This document shows positions 1 through 6,445 of a stretch of 10,263 nt of DNA, one piece after another (the stretch's first letter is position 1; every line of letters starts with the position of its first letter). The notes beneath the pieces are model-generated. The model saw nothing but the letters and a program-made list of their open reading frames with translations, was not told where the DNA came from and made no database searches. The translations under genes and the position numbers were made by a program. Source of the DNA: Jimgerdemannia flammicorona (lineage: Eukaryota > Mucoromycota > Endogonomycetes > Endogonales > Endogonaceae); contig RBNI01007482.1 of NCBI GenBank assembly GCA_003990745.1, positions 1 through 10,263 of the forward strand. Direction: 5' to 3'.

Positions 1-570
1 AAGAGAAGAAAAAAAAATGTATTGGATATCTTATTTCTCTCTTTCTCGTCCTTTTGTATTTTTTCTCTCTTCATTCTTTTGCATATGCTTACTATTCTTT
101 CCACCTCTGCTTTTTGTTGAACTGCATTGATAGCGCATCTCGCAGCATTCAAGATGGATACGCTAACAGAAAGAGAGGATGTTTCCTTTTCGAACTATCT
201 TTGTATATTGAACCATAACGATTTGTTTGAGTTTGCATGCTTTCCTGGAAGCGTGTGGTTCGATCTTTTGTAGATTTTGTTTATCTTTGCGCTTGCTCTT
301 CAGTGTTTCTTTTCCTTTCTTTTTTTCTTTTTTTCTTTTTTTTCTTTTTCTTTTTTTTTTTTTTTTTTGTTCAATGTTGATTGATGCACATCTTGTAATA
401 ATCAAAACCATGCATCTTTTGCACATCCTTGCGTAAGCGTGTCAGGTCGTTGGCGTTTATAATCGCAACCATGTGGGAGGTGACGATATGGTGATTTCTA
501 ATATCGACTGTCGTCATAGCTTGAGATTATGGACCGTCCGTCCGGCGTGTGATGTCGATGAGATGATGTG
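1..570. other. Gene-free left edge, pyrimidine-rich
   Basis: I see no supportable gene here. The first 130 bases are A/T- and C/T-rich, and 300-368 is an almost pure T/C tract. The short open frames crossing it encode only poly-Lys or poly-Phe on the two strands, as expected of a low-complexity tract. Bases 440-570 have ordinary base composition without a recognisable coding frame, tRNA or promoter architecture. Confidence 0.5.
309..368. repeat. Poly(T) with interspersed C, low-complexity tract
   Basis: About 60 bases are T runs separated by single or double C residues, ending in 18 uninterrupted T (351-368). It is a simple repeat, and it is prone to length error in both replication and sequencing. 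It could be the A-tail of a minus-strand retroposed element, but I see no target-site duplication or element body next to it. Confidence 0.85.
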
Positions 571-598
571 AAACTTTGGGACTAGGTGCCAACCTCAT

Positions 599-1061
599 TT
601 GCTGCGCGTTGAATATGTGGATTGGCCATTACTAGCCGCCACTATGCCCCCAAGGCCTTAAGGAGAGCTCCATCTACAAAGCCCGGAGGAAGATCCTCCA
701 AGCGCATTGTTATCATAAATCAGTTTCGACAATTATGCTCAAGACAAGAGGGCGACAAATTGTGCCAAACACAAGGAAGCATTGCGCGAACGCCAAAACA
801 AAAGGAGTGAAGAGAAAGAAAAGACCGCCTGAATGATCACAGACATCCTTGAGCGGTGGAAGAAATCCCGGAAGCCATTTCTTTTTTTGTTTCCGCTCTA
901 GCGATCATTGTGCAGCTGTCTCTGCCTGGTATTTGGCCCACCCGATACTTCAAGAATTCAAAAACAGGGTCCAGCCGCGTGCATTGAATGCACAAACGAT
1001 AAATACGCTAAATGATGACATTGAAGCTCGATATCCCCAAAGATGTTGTCTACGCTTCTAA
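599..1061 (+). pseudogene. Possible eroded coding remnant, unknown family
   Basis: One frame starting before an ATG at 644 reads like protein although four in-frame stops interrupt it. After MPPRP and a stop comes GELHLQSPEEDPPSALLS and a stop. A charged, helix-like stretch follows (about 729-827, with AKHKEALRERQNKRSEEKEK), then a TGA, then an ATG and DILERWKKSRKPF (834-878). Just downstream, in another frame, 903-1061 reads through residues such as ILQEFKNRVQPRALNAQTINT and ends at a TAA. The pattern suggests a decayed gene or transposon piece with stops and a frameshift. Unrecognised small introns could also explain some of the stops. I do not recognise the family, and chance is a real alternative. 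Confidence 0.2.
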
Positions 1062-3087
1062 ATAATCACATATACCTTTCGGGACTTGTAAAATTATCGG
1101 CTACGGCGCCGTCTTTTTTGAGGTAGCGAGTCATGATAATAGCACTGAAAATTCCTAGGTGCTGGCTTACAGTGCTTTGTTCTCCGTAAAAGGGTCGCTT
1201 TATCATAGGCCGGAAGCACAATAACGTTCTACGCAGTGGCTTGCTCCACATGACACGTTACACCGGCTATACGATTAGTTACTCGACCCCCTTAGGCTCT
1301 TGCATCATTTCCGAGCATTCGTTTGGAGGAACATTCTGTATATTATGTAAAATGGAAAACGGCTGAGACTTTGAACAATGTCTGAAGCAGAGAATAGACG
1401 CATTGGTTCTAGGATTACCTTCATTGGCCGCCTGTGTCTATTCGCGTAGAAATGTCTGAGTGACGAGGATATGCCGTTGTGGCCCGAATCCCCCAAGGAT
1501 CACCATGGGGTGATCCCTCGGTTCAGCTTATCAAAGCCAAAACCAAGGTGCTTTCTTTGCTGGTCGCTCGTTGAAAGGGATGGATCGTCGGAATGTATTG
1601 TCGCTGTGTAATGATCGTGACACCGTCGCGTTGGGAAATATGTCCGTGGATTCACGAAACTCGAGGACCCGAGGTTTAACCACGGCGCCATGCGCAGTGC
1701 TTTACACAGAATCGTGAGGGGCGCGCCTCCGTATCTCGGAGACGGAGGAAATTCATTCAAGGATGTTTGCAGAGTGCTTGTATCTAGATGATTGGGGCGA
1801 TAACAAAAGCTTGCGGGTTACATATCGCCACTGTGGCAACGAAAAGGAAGTTTAATGCACGGCGCTCGGACAAGATCCTCCTTATGCTAGACATCCGACA
1901 ATTTCAACCGCGTTCTGTCGCACGGTTTAGACCTTGGTATTATAGTATCAAAATTTTAAATAGTTAGCATGTGTACGTCAGCAATCCAAGAAACAGTATC
2001 GGAAACCAAATTGTCGAGACCGTTCAATTCTTAATTCTTCTCCATTCTGGACCGCAGAGTTATATCAGCGCGAACCGCGGACTACTTCGCATCATTGCTT
2101 GACGTCTTTATTGGTCGCTTCGATATCTCCTCCTCCGTCACGCATTCTCACAACCAATACGCTATCCTTCCGGGGAATCATTTCCTTATTTGCGTTTTTC
2201 GCCATCCTTCAGCAATCTGCGCCCATCGTTTCGGATATAAACCTAGTTCAGTATTTGCCGTCTTTCTCCCCCGTCAACATAAGATTCCAACAACAGAATT
2301 CATCCAATGACATGTTTTCAATACATTTCTGGCCCTGAGCATCCATGGTTATGTACGTCGTCATTACGCCGCTATTCTAGTCAGAATGGCTTTTGAAACC
2401 CCCCACCAAAAAACGCATATTGTCACTTTGTAGTATCCGAAATTTTAATGACGTGTATATACATATCGTCGCTTCAAACATGAAAGCTAAATCATATTTT
2501 TAAAACCAATGTTTAGTGATCGATGTACGGAATTCGTCGTTGTAAATATAATCTAGTGCCTCCCTTATCATTGCTTTCCGGCATTTGAGTTTGGATTGTA
2601 TTGTCATTGCAGCCGAGACTGAGTTGCTCCCTCACACGTCCTTTTTTTTCTGTAAATATGTATTATTATTTTTTTCATTGTTTCATCCCCCCCCCCCCTC
2701 CTCCAATAAAGTTGTTGTTTATTTGAGGTTGACAATAGGACCTCTTTTACAATGTTGCTGGCATCTGGTCATATGTCGTCCTGGAAAAGTAGCAAAAATT
2801 GTTCACGCTCGGCTCTTCCCACGTTTCCTGGGAAAATGGATAGTAACTACCTGGGGTCAAAAACACTAAGAATAAGAAAAGAAATGTAGCAAATAGATGT
2901 TTGAATATATCCGCTACAAGAAATTAATGTTGTGGCATTGGAAGATAAAAAAAAATGAGGGGTCGCGCGATCTGTTCATCGGAATAAAAAGGAATGGCCG
3001 TAATTCAATTTTTTAATCTAGAAGCCATATTATTAAAATATCACGTCGCTATAAATGCACTGGCATTCGACGCAGTCAATTACTATA
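1062..3087. other. Long intergenic stretch with no recognisable gene
   Basis: About 2 kb on both strands shows only short reading frames (under about 95 codons), most of them opening at non-ATG triplets. None carries a recognisable motif, a splice pattern linking it to a neighbour, or steady codon bias. A frame at 2099-2338 has a hydrophobic patch resembling a signal peptide but lacks an ATG. No tRNA cloverleaf, LTR or terminal inverted repeats were spotted by eye. The composition becomes markedly AT-rich from about 2400 to 3060. Confidence 0.45.
2687..2698. repeat. Homopolymer C12
   Basis: Twelve uninterrupted C residues follow a T-rich stretch (2641-2686, with runs of eight and of six to seven T). 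Long C homopolymers are rare in fungal DNA. Together with the other T-to-C transitions in this window it forms a recurring low-complexity signature. Confidence 0.9.
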
Positions 3088-3404
3088 TGGATCCACATCT
3101 GGGCTTGGGTGAATCGATCCGCGCACTCGGATTATCTAAGGCAACATTTTAAGCAATACCTTCCATTTTGAACTGGCGAGCTTAATGGAACGAAGTCGAC
3201 GACAGCTCGGACAAGCTCTATGTGGCCTTTGATATATATTGGGAGCTTTCTGGGTCGCAGTACCGAATTTGGGGGTTTTTTTTTTTTTTTTTCCCCGCCG
3301 GAAGAGACGCTCATAATATGGGCCATCTGTCTTTGCATCTGGCAGAAGGTTCCAAGCCGTATTTGGGGTTGAGCGAATTTCTCGTGCTACGCCGGGTGCT
3401 GTAA
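3088..3404 (+). pseudogene. Possible coding remnant interrupted by a poly(T) tract
   Basis: An ATG at 3088 opens a 21-codon frame (MDPHLGLGESIRALGLSKAT, then F) that stops at 3151-3153. After a stop in another frame, about 3184-3275 reads as a protein-like segment (WNEVDDSSDKLYVAFDIYWE, then LSGSQYRIWG). It runs straight into a T17 tract that would encode poly-Phe, and continues to a stop near 3404. The segment ahead of the T tract looks more like protein than chance reading frames usually do, but no family is recognised. It could be an exon fragment, a dead gene or coincidence. Confidence 0.18.
3276..3292. repeat. Homopolymer T17 flanked by G5 and C4
   Basis: Seventeen T residues sit between GGGGG (3271-3275) and CCCC (3293-3296). 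It is a low-complexity mutation hot spot lying inside the protein-like frame described for 3088-3404. Its position makes that frame unlikely to be intact. Confidence 0.9.
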
Positions 3405-3774
3405 GTATAAAGCAAGCTGGCGATCATTAGAGTGGACAATAGTGTGTTCTGTTGATGTTTTCGGGCATTTTTACGACGTATGATTGGTGATGCTTTTAGA
3501 GCCATCTGCAAAGGTATATTCCAAAATAAATTTTGTCGGACAACAATGGATCCAGAAACAAGGCTCTTTGTCTAAGGAGTCATGTTACAAAATTCGGTAG
3601 AATTGTCCATTTTACGATTCCATGCCTTGAGCTCTGTCAGATGTGAGTGCGGTATTGCCGAAACACGCACCCAGCGCCACGGCAACGTGATTCATCGACT
3701 GAACTGGACGGACAAACGCAAGGCAAAATCGAGGAGTGTCTGGTGCCGAATATTGAACTTTATTACATCGTCAA
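3405..3774. other. Upstream intergenic region of the repeat-protein gene
   Basis: No gene is supported here. The short frames on both strands open at non-ATG triplets or lack any motif. The segment presumably carries the promoter of the repeat-protein gene that begins at 3844. Apart from the TATA box at its right end I recognise no specific regulator site. Confidence 0.4.
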
Positions 3775-3782
3775 TATAAAAA
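3775..3782 (+). promoter_or_regulatory. TATA box of the repeat-protein gene
   Basis: TATAAAAA lies 62 bases before the ATG at 3844. A TATA box at that distance would put transcription start about 30-40 bases before the ATG, leaving a short 5' leader. This supports transcription of the plus strand rather than of the long antisense frame. Assignment rests on sequence match and position only. Confidence 0.6.
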
Positions 3783-3843
3783 CTGCCCGACGGCTTACAT
3801 TGCGGCACAGCATTGACACCCTCCATTGCTTGAACTCCAAAAT

Positions 3844-4773
3844 ATGCATTACCTGAAATCGTCTCTGGTACTGCTGTTGGCGACCGTTTTGTTCGTCCAA
3901 GGGGACTTGAACAATCCGCTTAACGATGACAATGACAGCTCTGCTTCTCGTCATGATGTGCATTTTGACAATTCGCGCTTTTCGACTCACAATCCAATAT
4001 TCACTTACAATGGTGACGTTCCTGACACGGACTCGACCAAGAAGCGTGGCCACCAAGAGCGTGACTTGAACGCACCCATCAAACATACCAACTCGACGGA
4101 GCATGGCCACCAACAGCGCAACTTGAACGCACCCATCAAACATACTAACTCGACGAAGCATGGTCACCAACAGCGCGACTTGAACACCCCCATCAAACAT
4201 ACCAACTCGACGAAACATGACCACCGACAGCGTGACATAAACGCACCCATCAATCACACAAATTCGACCAAGAAGCATGACCACCAACAGCGTGATATAA
4301 ACGCCTCCATCAGACATAACAACTCTACGAAGCATGGCCACCAACAGCGTGACATAAACGCCCCCATCAATCATACCAACTCGACCAAGAAGCATGGCCA
4401 GCAGCGTGACATAAACGCCTCCATCAAACATAACAACTCGGCCAAGAAGCATGGTCGCCAACAACGTGATATAAACGCCCTCATCAAACATAACAACTCG
4501 ACCAAGAAACATGGCCACCAACAGCGTGACGTAAACGCCTCCGTCAATCATGCCAACTCGACCAAGAAGCATGACCACCAGCAGCGTGACATAAACGCCT
4601 CCATCAAACATAAAAAATCGACCAAAAAGCATGGCCGCCAACAGCGTGACATAAACGCCTCCATCAATACCAACTCGACCAAGAAGCATGGCCACCAACA
4701 GCGTGACATAAACGCCCTCAAACATAACAACTCGACCTCCACCAAGAATGAAGCGACCAAAAAGCACGTCTAA
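3844..4773 (+). CDS. Secreted tandem-repeat protein, His/Asn/Lys-rich (novel)
   Basis: This is an intron-less 309-residue protein of unknown function. Residues 1-20 (MHYLKSSLVLLLATVLFVQG) form a classic signal peptide, so it should enter the secretory pathway. Residues 21-65 are an acidic, Asn/Ser-rich linker. Residues 68-298 are 12 tandem units of 19-20 residues with consensus HGHQQRDINASIKHNNSTKK. No cysteine or tryptophan is present. A Lys-Lys-Arg at residues 66-68, right where the repeats begin, is a good Kex2-type site; units 4 and 6-11 end in Lys-Lys instead. Most units carry an Asn-Ser-Thr sequon and several an Asn-Ala-Ser, so N-glycosylation could be heavy. All unit-length differences are whole codons. 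The reading frame stays open upstream of 3844, but the first ATG is here and puts the signal peptide at the N-terminus. A wall protein, an effector-like secreted protein, a His-based metal binder or a peptide precursor are all possible; none is shown. Confidence 0.85.
   Translation: MHYLKSSLVLLLATVLFVQGDLNNPLNDDNDSSASRHDVHFDNSRFSTHNPIFTYNGDVPDTDSTKKRGHQERDLNAPIKHTNSTEHGHQQRNLNAPIKHTNSTKHGHQQRDLNTPIKHTNSTKHDHRQRDINAPINHTNSTKKHDHQQRDINASIRHNNSTKHGHQQRDINAPINHTNSTKKHGQQRDINASIKHNNSAKKHGRQQRDINALIKHNNSTKKHGHQQRDVNASVNHANSTKKHDHQQRDINASIKHKKSTKKHGRQQRDINASINTNSTKKHGHQQRDINALKHNNSTSTKNEATKKHV
4045..4737 (+). repeat. 12-copy 57/60-bp tandem repeat (coding minisatellite)
   Basis: Units begin at 4045, 4102, 4159, 4216, 4276, 4333, 4393, 4450, 4510, 4570, 4630 and 4687. 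Units 1-3 form one subtype (57 bp, Asp/Asn-Leu-Asn, single Lys or Glu at the end). Units 4-12 form another (Ile or Val in place of that Leu, mostly 60 bp, ending Lys-Lys). Units differ by many third-base synonymous changes, such as GAC/GAT, CAA/CAG and ACC/ACT/ACA. Single-codon losses (one His in unit 7, one His in unit 11, one Ile in unit 12) keep the frame. This points to block duplication followed by divergence under reading-frame constraint. Confidence 0.95.
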
Positions 4774-4986
4774 CAATAGAAGCGGAAACATCGCTGATTT
4801 ATCCCAGGTCCGAATTCACCAGCCCGCTACTGGTAGCCGAGTGGATTCCTGTGGTGTTTATGCACAGGGAATACAACATTGCCATGTTAGATATGAGCAA
4901 TATAATTATATATATACATAGATTTATTCCCTTTAACGCGATTATCACTTAATTTCACTTCGGCTTGTCAGCGCGTAACTATATTC

Positions 4987-4992
4987 AATAAA
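4987..4992 (+). terminator. Poly(A) signal, repeat-protein gene
   Basis: A perfect AATAAA lies 214 bases after the stop codon, following an AT-rich stretch with alternating TA at 4900-4920. It is the best candidate for 3'-end formation of the plus-strand transcript. No other AATAAA was noticed between the stop and this point. Confidence 0.5.
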
Positions 4993-5573
4993 ACTGAACT
5001 TGATGCTCAGTTGTCTCAAACGAATGAAACACTTTGAAGCCAGTGTAAGTTCCGCACACTCTCCTAATACGTAATTTTCAGGTAATTTGACGTGTATGGC
5101 CGGAAACCAAGGAACCATCAAAAACCCCTGCCATCATCACTGGGAGACGATTGAAGCGGCCAATGTTTGAAAGCATCTATAGTGATATATCGATCGGAAG
5201 CTCGAAGGCATTTGATTGATTATGCGCAACTCTGTTGGACAAATGTGAATAGTAGCCAAAATACAACCATATAATCTGTTTTAATACAAAACGGAGATGC
5301 CGTTTTCTTCCTTTTTTTTTTTTCTTTTTTTTTCCCCCCCCTCTTAAAAATGATTTGTAATTTACAATTATGGATTCACTATGAACTGTAAGAAAGGATG
5401 CGAGAAAGTAAAATCTACAAAGACGTTGATGCACAAAGGGTATGTGTGGGAGTAAATCTTGGTATATATATGAAATTACACAAGATCGCGAGACGCGAGG
5501 AGCGGAACAGCACAAGCAAGGACCGAAGTGGAGCAAAACGAAGAAGCCGTAACGCTGGGCTTGACGCAATAAT
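4993..5573. other. Convergent intergenic region
   Basis: This is the space between the 3' ends of the plus-strand repeat-protein gene and the minus-strand NDUFA4-like gene. A minus-strand open frame of 148 codons crosses it, but its first ATG is inside the 3' part of the neighbouring gene and it runs through a poly-Lys low-complexity stretch, so I treat it as chance. The only structured element is the T/C tract at 5311-5341. I saw no perfect AATAAA for the minus-strand gene. Confidence 0.5.
5311..5341. repeat. T12-C-T9-C8 low-complexity tract
   Basis: After one C (5311) come twelve T, one C, nine T and then eight C. The T-run ending in a C-run resembles the tracts at 3276-3296 and 2641-2698 of this window. 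Confidence 0.9.
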
Positions 5574-5901
5574 TTACAGCTTCTTACGCTGCCACCTTTT
5601 CTCGTACTTCTGGTTATGCGCATAGAGCTTCACCTGCTCGCCGTCCTTGATGTCAAGCCACGGGTGGGGATTATTCTTGTGATCCCTGAGAGATTCAAAA
5701 AAATTTGTTAGTTTCGCCGTCATGCCGAAAGGTGTCAGACGAATAAAAGTACGGGCGAGATATTTACCAGGCGACGTCGGGAGCCCTGGAGGCATGGACC
5801 ATCATGTAGCCAGCGCCACCGAGGGCGCTAGAGATGATGACGACGAGAGGGGTGACTTCGGGAGCGAATCCCTTGGCGAAGAAGGTCTTGAGGGCAGACA
5901 T
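5574..5901 (-). CDS. NDUFA4: NDUFA4/MLRQ-type (B12D) respiratory chain subunit
   Basis: Two exons, 5901-5768 and 5685-5574, are joined across an 82-bp intron (donor GTAAAT, acceptor CTCAG). They give 81 residues, the usual length of this family. Residues 17-37 form the single membrane helix. The family signature follows: PDVAW at 41-45, whose Trp codon the intron splits, then DHKNNPHPW at 46-54. Animal NDUFA4 has the closely matching Pro-Asp-Val-x-Trp-Asp-x-Asn-Asn-Pro-x-Pro-Trp. The C-terminus is strongly basic. The protein sits in the mitochondrial inner membrane. Animal members were first assigned to complex I (MLRQ subunit) and later to cytochrome c oxidase; which complex holds the fungal form cannot be told from sequence. 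The start at 5901 is chosen because the frame then begins directly with the short N-terminal segment normal for the family. The gene symbol is by homology. Confidence 0.88.
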
Positions 5902-6317
5902 TATGGTGGTTGTGTTTGTGAAAGCGAGGTTTGCTTGGTTCGCAAAATGGAGGTATTGCTTGGTAGTGATCTCGTGCTGAAGTTTGACCGAATGGCGAGA
6001 GGTGGGGCCCTTTTGTAGTCGAACAACATGGCGGATTTCCTTGGAGGTTGATAGACATAACCGTACGATGGGTCGGTGCAAAGAGCATCACCCCACGTCG
6101 GACAGTGGCGTGATTCCACGGATCGACGGACCACGCCACCAATTTGTTCAAGAAATTTCGGATGTTGGATGTCATGTCCAGTGGGCCGAGCGACTACTAT
6201 CCAATTATTTGAGACAAAGAGATACTACCTGCACACTGTACTATCCGTCTGGGTCACGGCGCTCAATTCATATGGGAAACGTTATCGTTTGAGCTGTAAA
6301 CATGCGTCATTATATCC
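5902..6317. promoter_or_regulatory. Promoter region of the NDUFA4-like gene
   Basis: This gene-free stretch lies between two head-to-tail minus-strand genes. It has no convincing TATA box near the NDUFA4-like start; the leader just before that ATG is A/C-rich and pyrimidine-biased. Two CCAAT pentamers occur on the plus strand at 6139-6143 and 6201-6205, about 240-300 bases before the start. CCAAT is the core of the site bound by the HAP complex that controls respiratory genes in fungi; that role here is inference. A minus-strand open frame (6175-5828) overlaps the gene in another frame and is probably chance. Confidence 0.35.
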
Positions 6318-6323
6318 TTTATT
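6318..6323 (-). terminator. Poly(A) signal, medium-chain reductase gene
   Basis: A perfect AATAAA on the minus strand lies 122 bases past the stop codon at 6446-6448, in an AT-rich context (AATAATAAAGG). The spacing is normal for a fungal 3' untranslated region. Confidence 0.6.
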
Positions 6324-6445
6324 ATTTACAACCACTTCGATCAGTTACAGGTGTCAAGCAATTGCTCGAGTCCTTACTCGGCTTCATTGCTTGTTTCTCA
6401 CACATCCTCCCGAAGCGATGGACACATTCCAGAACCATTCAGGCC

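Noticed and set aside
163..436. Poly-Lys / poly-Phe frames across the T/C tract
   Set aside because: Pure low-complexity translation of a homopolymer tract; no gene features.
1500..1760. 86-codon minus-strand frame
   Set aside because: No recognisable domain and no linked exons. Probably chance in a GC-balanced stretch.
2099..2338. 79-codon plus-strand frame with a hydrophobic patch like a signal peptide
   Set aside because: It opens at TTG with no in-frame ATG ahead of the patch, has no TATA box or homologue I recognise, and overlaps another equally weak frame.
4548..4760. 70-codon minus-strand frame within the repeats
   Set aside because: Another shadow of the same repeat array in a different frame, without its own start context or motif.
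3763..4791. 342-codon minus-strand open frame antisense to the repeat gene
   Set aside because: It is a by-product of a tandem repeat whose unit is a multiple of three, which keeps a second frame open. Its product is a monotonous hydrophobic repeat, while the plus strand has the signal peptide, TATA box and poly(A) signal.
5177..5623. 148-codon minus-strand frame downstream of the NDUFA4-like gene
   Set aside because: It overlaps the 3' end of that gene out of frame, runs through poly-Lys and lacks any motif.
5722..6018. Plus-strand frame of 98 codons over the NDUFA4-like gene
   Set aside because: Antisense shadow of exon 1 and its leader; the minus-strand product matches a known family over its whole length.
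5828..6175. 115-codon minus-strand frame overlapping the NDUFA4-like start
   Set aside because: It has an ATG and a somewhat protein-like beginning, but it lies in the promoter or leader and overlaps a conserved gene in another frame. It could at most be an upstream frame; nothing supports expression.
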